From NCBI GenBank assembly GCA_002898535.1, contig BEHN01000008.1:1-64000 (forward strand): 64,000 nucleotides of DNA. The letters run 5' to 3'. The position numbers and the translations under genes are program-made. Shown here piece by piece: positions 16,013 through 24,391 of this stretch. The DNA comes from a bacterium HR11. Lineage in GTDB: Bacteria; Acidobacteriota; HRBIN11. Each line of letters begins with the position of its first letter. The first letter of the stretch is position 1. The notes under the pieces were generated by a model that was given only the letters and a program-made list of their open reading frames with translations, did not search any database and had not been told where the DNA came from.

Positions 16013-17611
16013 ATGGAGTACACGCTGGTCTATGCCCGAGATACCGTCGGTTTTCCGATTCTGTCGGTCATCTGTTTTCTTCCCGTCCTGGGCGCCCTGA
16101 TCCTGTTGTTTGTAAAGGGCGAGCGGGCGATCAAGCTGGTCGCCAACGCCTTTGCCATCGCCACGTTCCTGGTCTCCCTCCGGCTCGTCCCGGCCTTTGA
16201 CAGCGGGGCCCTCAAGATGCAGTTCGTCGAGAAGGTCCCCTGGGTCCCGTCCCTGGGGATCCAGTACTTCATGGGCATCGACGGCCTCAGCCTGCTTCTG
16301 GTCCTGCTGACGACCCTGCTGAGCGCCATCTCGGTCCTGTGCTCGTGGTACTCGATCACGCATCGGGTCAAGGAGTACTACATCTTCCTGTTGATCCTGG
16401 AAACGGGCATGCTGGGGGTCTTCACGTCGCTGGACTTCATCCTGTTCTACGTGTTCTGGGAGGTCATGCTCGTCCCGATGTACTTCCTCATCGGCATCTG
16501 GGGGAGCGACCGGAAGCTGTACTCGGCCATCAAGTTCTTCCTGTACACGCTGTTTGGGAGCGTCCTGATGCTGTTGGGGATCATCGCCCTGCACTATTAC
16601 TACTACACGATGACGGGGGAACGGACGTTCGACGTCCTGAAGTTCCATCAGTTGGCCCTGCCGGAATACCTGCAGGACTGGATCTTCCTGGCCTTCTTCC
16701 TGGGGTTTGCCATCAAGGTCCCGATGTTCCCGTTCCACACGTGGCTTCCGGATGCTCACACAGACGCCCCGACGGCCGGGAGCGTCATCCTGGCGGGGAT
16801 CCTCTTGAAGATGGGGACGTACGGGTTCCTACGTTTTAGTCTGCCGATCCTGCCCGACGCGACCCGGACGTTCCTGCCGTGGATGATCGGCCTGTCGATC
16901 ATCGCCATCATTTACGGGGCCCTGGTCGCCATGATGCAGAGGGACTGGAAGCGTCTGATCGCTTACTCGAGCGTCAGCCACATGGGCTTTGTGACGTTGG
17001 GCATCTTCGCCCTCAATGCGCCGGGCCTATCGGGGGCGACCCTCCAGATGATTAACCACGGGATCAGTACGGGCGCCTTGTTCCTGATCGTCGGCTTCAT
17101 TTACGACCGACGCCACACACGGTTGATTTCCGAATATGGGGGTCTCTACCGGGTCATGCCGGCCTATGCGGCCATCTTTGGGATCATCGCCATGTCGTCC
17201 ATCGGCGTGCCGGGTCTGAACGGCTTCATGGGGGAATTCCCCATCCTGCAGGGGGCCCTGAAGGAGGACTTCTGGTGGGGCTTTGCGGCCGGCTGGGGCA
17301 TCGTCCTGGGGGCCGGCTATATGCTGTGGCTGTATCAACGGGTGATCTTCGGGCCGGTCACGAAGCCCGAGAACGAGAACCTACCGGACCTGCGGTGGAA
17401 CGAGTTTCTGAGCCTCCTGCCCCTGGTCCTCCTGGCCTTTCAGGTCGGCATCTATCCGAAGCCTTACTTCCGGTGGATGGAAAAGCCCATCGAGTATATC
17501 CTTTACAAGGTCCGACCTCAGGAGCTGACGGGGGTTCCCCGGTCCCTCCCGGCCGTCGTCCCGGCCCGGACCGGAGAGTCCGTCTCCCACGAGGCACCGG
17601 CGGCCCGGTAA
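16013..17611 (+). CDS. nuoM: NADH-quinone oxidoreductase subunit M
   Basis: 532 residues, antiporter-like membrane subunit of complex I. Diagnostic blocks are YFMGIDGLSLLLVLLTTLL, FYVFWEVMLVPMYFLIGIWG (with the conserved pumping Glu), PMFPFHTWLPDAHTDAPTAG and LIAYSSVSHMGFVTLGIF. Length is normal, with a short hydrophilic tail after the last helix. ATG 16013 has GGGAGG upstream. It is followed within 52 bp by an ATP synthase cluster, not by nuoN. Confidence 0.95.
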   Translation: MEYTLVYARDTVGFPILSVICFLPVLGALILLFVKGERAIKLVANAFAIATFLVSLRLVPAFDSGALKMQFVEKVPWVPSLGIQYFMGIDGLSLLLVLLTTLLSAISVLCSWYSITHRVKEYYIFLLILETGMLGVFTSLDFILFYVFWEVMLVPMYFLIGIWGSDRKLYSAIKFFLYTLFGSVLMLLGIIALHYYYYTMTGERTFDVLKFHQLALPEYLQDWIFLAFFLGFAIKVPMFPFHTWLPDAHTDAPTAGSVILAGILLKMGTYGFLRFSLPILPDATRTFLPWMIGLSIIAIIYGALVAMMQRDWKRLIAYSSVSHMGFVTLGIFALNAPGLSGATLQMINHGISTGALFLIVGFIYDRRHTRLISEYGGLYRVMPAYAAIFGIIAMSSIGVPGLNGFMGEFPILQGALKEDFWWGFAAGWGIVLGAGYMLWLYQRVIFGPVTKPENENLPDLRWNEFLSLLPLVLLAFQVGIYPKPYFRWMEKPIEYILYKVRPQELTGVPRSLPAVVPARTGESVSHEAPAAR

Positions 17612-17663
17612 CGGGTCCGACGACCGTCTTGGGGCGGACGGGAGCCCCGGAGGTCTGTCGGAC

Positions 17664-17924
17664 ATGAAGCCGGGTCCGGTCACCCCTCTGCCGCCCCGCC
17701 GGGGTCCCCGCTGGAAAGACGCCCGGGAATACGGCGAGTGGGTCCAAATCGCCCTGATGTTTCCGTCGTCCATCGCCGTCGGCCTGGCCATCGGGTACGG
17801 CTTGGACCGGTGGTGGAAGACGACGCCCGTGTTTACGCTGGTGATGGCCCTGCTGGGGGTCGTGGCCGGTTTCTATAACTTTTATAGAGCCTACACGCGG
17901 TGGGAGCGGCGCCGGCGGCCGTGA
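17664..17924 (+). CDS. AtpZ/AtpI-type ATP synthase accessory membrane protein
   Basis: 86 residues. After a Pro/Arg-rich N-terminus come two transmembrane helices, IALMFPSSIAVGLAIGYGLD and VFTLVMALLGVVAGFYNFYR, joined by RWWKTTP. This is the compact two-helix layout of the AtpZ family (PF09527), encoded in front of F0 genes and thought to aid c-ring assembly or Mg2+ handling. Position before atpB and atpE agrees with this. Confidence 0.78.
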   Translation: MKPGPVTPLPPRRGPRWKDAREYGEWVQIALMFPSSIAVGLAIGYGLDRWWKTTPVFTLVMALLGVVAGFYNFYRAYTRWERRRRP

Positions 17925-18025
17925 GCGTCGAGTGATGGCGTGATGAGGCCCTGAGGGAAAGGCCGGCCCTGTCCCGCCGTCACGATATTCCCGAAACTGG
18001 GACCCGGGACCCTGATGGGAGCCAC

Positions 18026-18352
18026 ATGCATACGCTGGTCAGCGCCGCCTGGGGCGTCTTGCTGGCCCATTACAGCTGGGTCCTGCTCATCGCCACGACG
18101 ACCCAGGCCGTCGATGCCGTCTTGCAGAGGGGCCGGGCGCGGGGGCTTCGGGGGTGGGTCTTTTGGACGATGGCCAAGTGGGGCCTGTACGGCCTGTGGA
18201 TTTGGTTGGGCCTCGTCGGTGGGAAGTTGTCCGGCCTCGGGATCGTCATCGGATTCTTCATCGGGTGGGTCGGGATGGCCGTTCAGTTTGTCCGCCGGCG
18301 GACGGGACCCGTGGGAGAAGGGCAGTCGGCAGGTCGGCAGATGGGCAGATAG
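18026..18352 (+). CDS. AtpI-like small membrane protein
   Basis: 108 residues with three or four hydrophobic segments: WGVLLAHYSWVLLIATTTQ, KWGLYGLWIWLGLVGG and GLGIVIGFFIGWVGMAVQFV. The position between atpZ and atpB and the paired-helix layout suggest ATP synthase subunit I, but the match is by context more than motif. The last residues (EGQSAGRQMGR) are translated GGCAGRTN octamers, so the array has supplied its stop codon. Confidence 0.55.
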   Translation: MHTLVSAAWGVLLAHYSWVLLIATTTQAVDAVLQRGRARGLRGWVFWTMAKWGLYGLWIWLGLVGGKLSGLGIVIGFFIGWVGMAVQFVRRRTGPVGEGQSAGRQMGR

Positions 18353-18413
18353 ACAGATGGACAAGTCGGGATAATCATTACATCATCACTTCGTCACTCT
18401 GTCACTACGTCAC
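18324..18413. repeat. GGCAGRTN and GTGAYGRA octamer arrays between atpI-like gene and atpB
   Basis: GGCAGRTN units (18324-18365) overlap the upstream stop; inverted GTGAYGRA units (TCATCACT, TCGTCACT, CTGTCACT, ACGTCACT) follow at 18381-18413, ending 13 bp before the atpB ribosome-binding site. Confidence 0.78.
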
Positions 18414-18439
18414 TCTTGACAACCTGGAGGCGTGCCACG

Positions 18440-19159
18440 ATGGAGCACCTGGAAGTACCGCCGTGGATCGCCGTGCAGTTCCACCATCTCCTCCAGAAGC
18501 TGGGCATTTCGATGTCCGAGCGGGACGCCATCGCCCTGACGATGGTCCTGATCTTGGTCGTCGCCGTGTCCGTGCTGTTCAGTCTGTATCGGAATCGCTA
18601 TCGGATCGTGCCGACGCCGGTCCAGCAGGTCCTGGAGGGCTACTACGAGTTCATCCGGGGCCTCTGCGTGGACATGATCGGGGAGGAGCGGGGCGAGCGG
18701 TACGTGCCCGTCATCGGCACGGTCGGCCTTTTCATCCTGCTGGCCAACCTCATGGGCCTGATTCCGGGCCTGGCCTCGCCGACCAGCAACCTGAACGTGA
18801 CGGCCGGGGCGGCCATCTTCGTGTTCCTGTACTACCACCTGGAAGGCATCCGGACCCACGGTCTGCTGGGCTACATCCGGCACTTCATGGGGCCCGTCTG
18901 GTGGCTGGCCTGGCTGTTCCTGCCCGTCGAGATCATCAGCCACCTGGCCCGGGTCCTGAGCCTGTCGGTCCGTCTGTTCGGGAACATCTTCGGGGAGGAC
19001 ACCGTCATCCTGATCCTGTTCATGTTTATCTTCCCGATCATCGCTCCCCTGCCGGTCATGGTCTTGGCGATCATCACGAGCTTCGTGCAGGCGCTGGTGT
19101 TCGTGATGCTTTCGGTCAGCTACATCGCCGGGGCCGTCGCCGGCGAGGAGCATCACTGA
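18440..19159 (+). CDS. atpB: F0F1 ATP synthase subunit a
   Basis: 239 residues, the F0 stator subunit that forms the ion half-channels. The essential arginine is R178 in LSLSVRLFGNIFGED; LANLMGLIPGLASPTSNLNV is the other hallmark, and the C-terminal helix is complete (FVQALVFVMLSVSYIAGA). GGAGG at 18426-18430 precedes ATG 18440. It is separated from atpE by 353 bp of inverted arrays, unusual for these usually adjacent genes. Confidence 0.95.
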   Translation: MEHLEVPPWIAVQFHHLLQKLGISMSERDAIALTMVLILVVAVSVLFSLYRNRYRIVPTPVQQVLEGYYEFIRGLCVDMIGEERGERYVPVIGTVGLFILLANLMGLIPGLASPTSNLNVTAGAAIFVFLYYHLEGIRTHGLLGYIRHFMGPVWWLAWLFLPVEIISHLARVLSLSVRLFGNIFGEDTVILILFMFIFPIIAPLPVMVLAIITSFVQALVFVMLSVSYIAGAVAGEEHH

Positions 19160-19512
19160 AAGTGATGGAGTGACTGGAGTGACGGAGTAGGACCCGTCTC
19201 ATCCATCCGACGGGACCGGGATCGGACCCTCGATATCCGACCCCAGACCCCAGACCGAGGACCATAGACCACGGACCATGGACCCCGGGACCCAAGCCGG
19301 CCTATGGTCTGGGGTCGATGGTCCATGGTCTATGGTCAGATTTATGAGATCGCTTGCAACGGAGTGACGAAGTGGTGAAAGGGACGGAGTGATGAAAGGG
19401 ACCGGGTAAGGGAGTCGATTTCTTCGGGTTCTCTATTTTGGAAACCCTTTTTTGACTCCATCACTCCGTCACTTCATCACTTCGTCACTTTTCTTCAAGG
19501 AGGGAATCGACG
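19160..19512. other. Nested inverted arrays (type 2 element, copy C) between atpB and atpE
   Basis: Outer arms are GTGAYGRA octamers (19162-19190 and, inverted, 19454-19492). Inside the left arm are a 44-bp head (19198-19241) and RGACCAT heptamers (19241-19287), then a short GC-rich loop with CCCAAGCCGG, then inverted heptamers (19302-19338). Further direct GTGAYGRA units lie at 19360-19415. No gene is present. AAGGAGGG at 19497-19504 is the atpE ribosome-binding site. Confidence 0.8.
19198..19241 (+). repeat. 44-bp head module of type 2 element, copy C
   Basis: Begins CTCATCCATCCGACGGGACC and ends CGATATCCGAC. It is 42/44 identical to the reverse complement of 50052-50095. Confidence 0.82.
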
Positions 19513-19863
19513 ATGCGCAAGTGGCTGGCTACGACGTTGACGCTGTGGATCGTGGCAGGCGGCGCGGCGCTGGCCGCCGAGCCCGGGAGTGCGGCCGGCG
19601 GCGACGGCCTGCGGGCCTTCACGTGGCTGGTCGTGACGGCCGGATTCGCCCTGGCCATCGCCGCCTCCATCGGGGCCATCTCGCAGTCCCGGGCCTTGGT
19701 CTCGGCCTGCGAGGGCATTTCCCGGAATCCCGGCTCGGCGGACGCCATCCGGGGCTTGCTGATCCTGGGGTTGGCGTTTATCGAGTCGCTGGTGATTTAC
19801 GTCCTGCTCATCGACTTCATCCTGCTCTTTGCCACCATCGGGCGGATCCCCCTGGGGGGTTAA
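19513..19863 (+). CDS. atpE: F0F1 ATP synthase subunit c with cleavable-looking N-terminus
   Basis: 116 residues, longer than the usual 75-90 because of an N-terminal signal-like segment (LTLWIVAGGAALAAEP). The hairpin follows: helix 1 with ASIGAISQSR, polar loop ISRNPGSADAI, helix 2 with GLAFIESLVIYVLL. The ion-carrying residue is E91. Q58, E91, S92 and Y96 align with residues that form the Na+ site in sodium-type c-rings, though the usual Thr after Ser is Leu. No other ATP synthase genes follow; purQ is convergent. Confidence 0.9.
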   Translation: MRKWLATTLTLWIVAGGAALAAEPGSAAGGDGLRAFTWLVVTAGFALAIAASIGAISQSRALVSACEGISRNPGSADAIRGLLILGLAFIESLVIYVLLIDFILLFATIGRIPLGG

Positions 19864-19874
19864 GCCCGGCTCGA

Positions 19875-19896
19875 GGGCACGGCCACGGCCGTGCCC
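19875..19896. terminator. Perfect 10-bp hairpin between atpE and purQ
   Basis: GGGCACGGCC, 2-bp spacer, GGCCGTGCCC. It sits between convergent genes and could terminate both transcripts, but no T-tract follows on either strand. Confidence 0.5.
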
Positions 19897-19913
19897 CCCG
19901 TCACGACATTTCC

Positions 19914-20639
19914 TCAAGCCACGGCCCGGGCCGCCGTCTGACGCTCCAGGTACGTCACGATGGATTCAAAAACCCATCGCCCGTCGGTACTCCCCAAGAC
20001 GGCTTCGGAGGCCCGCTCCGGATGAGGCATCATCCCCAGGATGCGGCCCGTCTCGTCCATCAGCCCGGCGATGGCCCCGCGGCTCCCGTTCGGGTTCGCC
20101 GACGGCCGGACCCGACCGGACGGGTCGCAGTACTGGAAGACGACCTGGCCGTTCTGACGGATGCGCCGCAGGGTTCGGGCCGGTGCAAAGTACTGGCCCT
20201 CATAGTGGGCGATGGGCACCCGCAGGACCCGGCCCGGGGGGACGGCACACGTAAAGGGCGTGTCGTACCGCAGGGGCTTGATGTAGACGTCGTCACAGAT
20301 GAAGGCCAGTCCCTTATTCGGAAGCATCGCCCCCGGCAAGAGGCCGGCCTCCAGGAGGATCTGAAAGCCGTTGCAGATGCCCAAGACGATCCCGCCCCGG
20401 GCGACGAAGTCCGGGACGGCCTGTACGACGGGACTGAAGCGGGCCATCGCCCCCGTCCGCAGATAGTCCCCATAAGAGAACCCGCCCGGCAGGATCAGGA
20501 CGTCCAGGCCCGTGAGGTCCGTGTCCTGATGCCACACGAAGTCGGCTGTCTGTCCGAGGACATGACGGACGACGTGATAGGCATCGTAGTCGCAATTGCT
20601 TCCGGGGAAGACCACGACGCCGAAGTGGAATCGACCCAT
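19914..20639 (-). CDS. purQ: Phosphoribosylformylglycinamidine synthase subunit I (PurQ)
   Basis: 241 residues of class I glutamine amidotransferase, supplying ammonia for FGAM synthesis in purine biosynthesis. Visible motifs are VVFPGSNCDYDAYH, ILPGGFSYGDYLRTGA, the nucleophile GICNGFQIL, and MMPHPERASE with the catalytic His/Glu. It begins MGRFHFGVVVFPG at 20639. purS and purL are not in the window. A TTGCCG-N17-TATCAT promoter-like sequence at the end of element B lies 28 bp upstream. Confidence 0.94.
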   Translation of the reverse strand: MGRFHFGVVVFPGSNCDYDAYHVVRHVLGQTADFVWHQDTDLTGLDVLILPGGFSYGDYLRTGAMARFSPVVQAVPDFVARGGIVLGICNGFQILLEAGLLPGAMLPNKGLAFICDDVYIKPLRYDTPFTCAVPPGRVLRVPIAHYEGQYFAPARTLRRIRQNGQVVFQYCDPSGRVRPSANPNGSRGAIAGLMDETGRILGMMPHPERASEAVLGSTDGRWVFESIVTYLERQTAARAVA

Positions 20640-20666
20640 GGCCCGACCTCCGGCCGTTGACGGTAT

Positions 20667-20695
20667 ATGATAGGGGGCATTCGGGGATTCGGCAA
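20667..20695 (-). promoter_or_regulatory. Outward promoter-like sequence toward purQ
   Basis: On the minus strand TTGCCG (20695-20690), 17-bp spacer, TATCAT (20672-20667). The -35 hexamer is inside the octamer array. The -10 matches 5 of 6 positions. Confidence 0.5.
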
Positions 20696-20808
20696 TTCGG
20701 GCATTCGAGGGTTCGGCAGATAGGCAGGTCGGCAGATAGGCAGGTGGGCAGGTCGGCAGATAGGGAAGTAGGGGGTCGGTCCCGACGTCCGACATCACGC
20801 CGGCGTCT

Positions 20809-20905
20809 CCCGGATGAGCCGACCGGCCCGCGAGCGTCCCCGTCGGCGGCCTGCCCCGGCGTCGCCAGCGACGGCGGCCATAGGGGCGGCTCGGCGGGTC
20901 GCCCC
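20809..20905 (+). repeat. 97-bp core of type 1 element, copy B
   Basis: 95/97 identical to 15692-15788. Upstream both copies also share GTCGG/ATCGG then GTCCCGACGTCCG before diverging (7 versus 17 bp). Confidence 0.85.
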
Positions 20906-21000
20906 TGCGTGGGACGACCCCGGGGGTCATTCTTACCTTACTACTTCCCGACCTGCCCACCTGCCGACCTGCCCATCTGCCGAACTCCCGAACTCCCGGA

Positions 21001-21029
21001 TTGCCGAACTCCCGAACCGCCGGTATCAT
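21001..21029 (+). promoter_or_regulatory. Outward promoter-like sequence toward ugd
   Basis: TTGCCG (21001-21006), 17-bp spacer, TATCAT (21024-21029), identical hexamers and spacing to the opposite end of the element. It lies 31 bp before the ugd ATG. Confidence 0.55.
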
Positions 21030-21060
21030 AACTGCCCTATCCACGCCACGGGAGGGCGTC

Positions 21061-22398
21061 ATGCGGATCGGGGTCATCGGCGCCGGCTACGTCGGTCTCG
21101 TGACGGCCGCCGTATTTGCCGACCTCGGGAACGACGTCGTCGGCTACGACAAGGACGAGGCCCGCATCGCCATGCTCCAGCGGTCCGAGCTTCCGTTCTA
21201 TGAACCGGGCCTCGAGGAAATGGTCCGCCGGAATCAGGCCGAGGGCCGGCTCCGATTCACGACGGACGTCGCCGAGATGGTCGACTTCGCACGGGTCATC
21301 TTCATCGCCGTGGGGACGCCGCCGGACGCCACGGGCGACACGGACCTCCGGCAGGTCGAGGAGGCGGCCCGGGCCATCGCCCGGCACATGAAGGACTATA
21401 AAGTCATCGTCAACAAGAGCACGGTCCCCGTCGGGACGGGCGACCTCGTGCGGCAGATCATCGAGACCCACCAGGTACATCGGGTCCCCTTCGACGTCGT
21501 CTCGAATCCCGAATTTCTGCGAGAAGGCTCGGCTGTCCAGGACATGCTGAACCCGGACCGGATCGTCATCGGGGCGCCCTCTCAACAAGTCGCCATGACC
21601 GTCATGGAGCTGTACGCCCCCCTGGGCCGGCCGATCCTGGTGACCGACATCGCCACGGCCGAGATCATCAAGTACGCCTCGAACGCCTTCCTGGCGATGA
21701 AGATTTCGTTCATCAATACCATCGCCGACCTGTGCGAGATGACGGGGGCCGACGTCGAGATGGTCGCCCGGGGCATCGGGATGGACCACCGGATCGGGCC
21801 GCACTTCCTGGGGGCCGGCCTGGGCTACGGGGGCTCGTGCTTCCCCAAGGACGTCTTGGCCCTGATTCATACGGCCCGTCGGTACGGCGTGGACGCCTCC
21901 ATCTTCGAGGCCACGGACCGCATCAACCGAAGCCGCGTCGAGCGCTTTGTCCGGAAGATGGAGACCGTCCTGGAGGGCCTGGCCGGCAAGACCATCGGCG
22001 TCCTGGGCCTCTCGTTTAAGCCCGACACCGACGACCTCCGGGAGGCCCGGTCGCTGGAGCTCATCCGGCGTCTCCTGGACGCCGGCACCCGTGTGCAGGT
22101 CTATGACCCCGTGGCCATGCCCCGGGTCCGGCCGATCCTGGGGGACTCGGTCGTGTACGGCCGCAGTGCCTACGAGGCGGCTGAGGGCGCCCACGCCCTG
22201 GCCATCGTCACGGAGTGGCGGGAGTTCCGCCAGATCGACCTCGAGCGGGTCCGGAGCCTGATGCGCCAGCCTTACATCTTTGACGGCCGGAACATCTACA
22301 ATCCGGAACGGATGGCCCGGCTGGGCTTTTACTACTACGGCGTCGGCCGGCGGTTCATCCCGCCGAATCAGGGATCTGGGCTCAGGGGTTCCGGATAA
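21061..22398 (+). CDS. ugd: UDP-glucose 6-dehydrogenase
   Basis: 445 residues; oxidises UDP-glucose to UDP-glucuronate with NAD+. Motifs: [20 protein letters not shown] (NAD fold), [23 protein letters not shown], the catalytic Cys in [12 protein letters not shown] and [16 protein letters not shown] in the UDP-binding domain. ATG 21061 follows GGGAGGGCGTC. The next gene is UDP-glucuronate decarboxylase, so the two together should make UDP-xylose for surface polysaccharide. Confidence 0.95.
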   Translation: MRIGVIGAGYVGLVTAAVFADLGNDVVGYDKDEARIAMLQRSELPFYEPGLEEMVRRNQAEGRLRFTTDVAEMVDFARVIFIAVGTPPDATGDTDLRQVEEAARAIARHMKDYKVIVNKSTVPVGTGDLVRQIIETHQVHRVPFDVVSNPEFLREGSAVQDMLNPDRIVIGAPSQQVAMTVMELYAPLGRPILVTDIATAEIIKYASNAFLAMKISFINTIADLCEMTGADVEMVARGIGMDHRIGPHFLGAGLGYGGSCFPKDVLALIHTARRYGVDASIFEATDRINRSRVERFVRKMETVLEGLAGKTIGVLGLSFKPDTDDLREARSLELIRRLLDAGTRVQVYDPVAMPRVRPILGDSVVYGRSAYEAAEGAHALAIVTEWREFRQIDLERVRSLMRQPYIFDGRNIYNPERMARLGFYYYGVGRRFIPPNQGSGLRGSG

Positions 22399-22469
22399 AG
22401 GCCTGGCCGATAGGCGTTCGGTCGTTGGGATGTCCTGATCCCTATCCCATTCTTATCGAGGTCCCACCG

Positions 22470-23414
22470 ATGGATGGACCGGTCGCCCTCGTGACGGGCG
22501 GGGCCGGCTTTATCGGCTCCCACCTGTGCGAATACCTGCTGAAGCAGGGGCACTTTGTCATCGCCATGGACAATCTCCTGACGGGGGACGTGCGGAATAT
22601 CGCCCATCTGTACAATCAGCCCTTTCTCTTCATCCATCACGACGTGACGAACTACATCTACGTCGACCGGCCCGTGGCGTTCGTCTACCACCTGGCGAGT
22701 CCGGCGAGTCCGAAGGACTATCAGGTCTATCCGATTCAGACCCTGAAGGTCGGGGCCCTGGGGACGCACAAGGCGTTGGGCCTGGCCTTAAAGCATCGGG
22801 CCCGTTTTCTGCTGGCCTCGACGTCGGAGGTGTACGGGGACCCGCAGGTCCATCCCCAGACGGAGGACTACTGGGGGAACGTGAATCCCATCGGGCCCCG
22901 GGGGGTGTACGACGAGGCGAAGCGGTTTGCCGAGGCCCTGACGATGGCCTACCACCGGGTCCACGGGGTAGACACTAAGATAGCAAGAATATTCAATACT
23001 TATGGCCCCCGGATGCGGATGGACGACGGCCGGGCCATCCCGACCTTCATCGTCCAGGCCCTCCGGGGCGAACCCCTGACCGTCTACGGCGACGGCTCCC
23101 AGACCCGGTCCTTCTGCTACATCTCCGACATGGTCGAGGGCCTCTATCGCCTCATGACGTCGGACTACCATCTCCCCGTGAACCTGGGGAATCCCCAGGA
23201 GATGACGGTCCTCGAGTTGGCCGAGCTCATCCTTCGTCTGACGGGCTCCCGGAGCCGCATCGAGTTCCGGCCTCTCCCGCAAGACGACCCCCGGGTCCGT
23301 CAGCCCGACATCACGCGGGCCAAGACCGTCCTGGGATGGGAGCCGCGGGTCCCCTTGGAAGAGGGCCTGAAGGAGACGATCGCCGACTTCCGTCGGCGTT
23401 TGGGCTTGGGATGA
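22470..23414 (+). CDS. UDP-glucuronate decarboxylase / NAD-dependent epimerase family
   Basis: 314 residues of the extended SDR fold. [16 protein letters not shown] binds [18 protein letters not shown] contains the YxxxK catalytic pair, and [20 protein letters not shown] and [16 protein letters not shown] are typical of UDP-xylose synthases. The product, UDP-xylose from UDP-glucuronate, is supported by the ugd gene 71 bp upstream; dTDP-glucose dehydratase activity is less likely. The TGA overlaps the next ATG (ATGA). Confidence 0.88.
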   Translation: MDGPVALVTGGAGFIGSHLCEYLLKQGHFVIAMDNLLTGDVRNIAHLYNQPFLFIHHDVTNYIYVDRPVAFVYHLASPASPKDYQVYPIQTLKVGALGTHKALGLALKHRARFLLASTSEVYGDPQVHPQTEDYWGNVNPIGPRGVYDEAKRFAEALTMAYHRVHGVDTKIARIFNTYGPRMRMDDGRAIPTFIVQALRGEPLTVYGDGSQTRSFCYISDMVEGLYRLMTSDYHLPVNLGNPQEMTVLELAELILRLTGSRSRIEFRPLPQDDPRVRQPDITRAKTVLGWEPRVPLEEGLKETIADFRRRLGLG

Positions 23415-24235
23415 GGGCGCGGCCCCAAGTCTGGCGATGGGTCGTCCTGGGCCTCAGCGTCCTCGCGGGCCTGGGGCTTCTGCTGGTATGGCTCCTGCGC
23501 CGACAGGACCGCCTCCGAGTGGTGCCCCGTTCGGAAGAGCTACCTTCCCGACTGGCGGCCGTCGCTGAACGGGAAGCGGCCGTGTTCGGGGTCGGTTGGA
23601 TTCATGACCCGACGGCCTTGCTCGACATCGCCGCCCGGACGGCGGGGCTTCGGCTGGAGCCGCCGACACTCGGTCTGGTCATCGGATACTTGGCTACAGA
23701 CGCCGTGCTGTTCGGCCTCCGGGAGCCCCGTCTGGACCGGGGCTGGACGGTCGTCGCCTTCCTGCGAGCCTCGCCGGCGATGACCCAGGTCCTCCCCTGG
23801 GTCCGACGCCATCTGCCCCCAGCCTGGCAGTGGCAAGACCGGCCCGCCGCCCCCGGGTGCGCCGACGCCTTCGAGCTGACGGACGTGACGGCCAAGCTCC
23901 CGTGGCGTCTGACGGGCCAGTTCTGTGGGGGGTACCTGATCGTCGGCGAGGCCGGGTCAGACTTGGGCGAGCGGCTCTGGCACGACTTGCAATCGGAGGC
24001 CGCCGGAGACGCACTCACGCCAACCTCGAAAAACGCCCGACCGGTCGCCTCCTCGCCGGCGGCCGTCCTATGGCTCCGGCCAGACCGATGGCCGGAAACC
24101 CTCCGAGAAGCACTTCCACCTGAAGTCCAGGCGTGGATCGCCGCGCAAGTCCCGACCGGTCAGTGGGTTACGTTGACCGTCGACGGGAGTACCGACTGGC
24201 TGGAGGTGCGGCTCATCTTACCGAGGGGGCCATGA
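23411..24235 (+). CDS. Membrane-anchored protein of unknown function
   Basis: 274 residues. One N-terminal transmembrane helix ([20 protein letters not shown]) followed by basic residues and a soluble domain of about 235 residues rich in Trp and Pro. No motif recognised. Its ATGA overlap with the UDP-xylose gene implies coupled translation and a possible link to the same polysaccharide pathway. A hairpin-plus-T-run terminator follows about 110 bp downstream. Confidence 0.65.
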   Translation: MRARPQVWRWVVLGLSVLAGLGLLLVWLLRRQDRLRVVPRSEELPSRLAAVAEREAAVFGVGWIHDPTALLDIAARTAGLRLEPPTLGLVIGYLATDAVLFGLREPRLDRGWTVVAFLRASPAMTQVLPWVRRHLPPAWQWQDRPAAPGCADAFELTDVTAKLPWRLTGQFCGGYLIVGEAGSDLGERLWHDLQSEAAGDALTPTSKNARPVASSPAAVLWLRPDRWPETLREALPPEVQAWIAAQVPTGQWVTLTVDGSTDWLEVRLILPRGP

Positions 24236-24240
24236 CGCAT

Positions 24241-24313
24241 AGCAGAGCCGTTCGGTTCATGAGAACGGCGTCGGAACGACCTTTCCCACCGCCCGGGAAG
24301 CACGGTTTTTCAA
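24241..24313 (+). repeat. 73-bp dispersed repeat, copy 3 (plus orientation)
   Basis: Begins AGCAGAGCCGTTCGGTTC and ends CACGGTTTTTCAAAG, close to the copies at 49838 and 56777. Confidence 0.82.
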
Positions 24314-24343
24314 AGGGACGGAGTGACGACGAAGTAACCAGGC

Positions 24344-24364
24344 CGGCCGATGGGCCGTCTTTTT
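24344..24364 (+). terminator. Intrinsic terminator after the UDP-sugar operon
   Basis: CGGCC, loop GATG, GGCCG, then TCTTTTT. The same hairpin and a shorter T-run recur at 56876-56895 after nrdJ, immediately behind another copy of the 73-bp repeat. Confidence 0.6.
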
Positions 24365-24371
24365 ATCCAAG

Positions 24372-24391
24372 CCCCGCTCGTCAGAGCGGGG
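24372..24391. repeat. CCCCGCTC hairpin, copy 1
   Basis: CCCCGCTC and GAGCGGGG around a 4-bp loop; identical stems at 56903, 57286 and 57320 and a near-identical one at 59495. Confidence 0.75.

Larger units (their letters stand above)
20640..21060. other. 421-bp composite octamer element (type 1, copy B) between purQ and ugd
   Basis: Thirteen consecutive octamers run from 20675 to 20778 (five GGGNATTC-like outer units, six GGCAGRTN, then GGGAAGTA and GGGGGTCG). The inverted right arm spans about 20937-21022 with the same order of classes. The 97-bp core is at 20809-20905. Both outer ends contain outward TTGCCG-N17-TATCAT. No gene. Confidence 0.85.

Noticed and set aside
18415-18420. TTGACA as the -35 box of an atpB promoter
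   Set aside because: A -10 element at proper spacing would fall on the ribosome-binding site and start codon; the hexamer comes from the octamer array.
15594-21030. CRISPR-like appearance of the tandem arrays
   Set aside because: Units are 7-8 bp with no spacers, there are no 25-40 bp repeats and no cas genes in the window.
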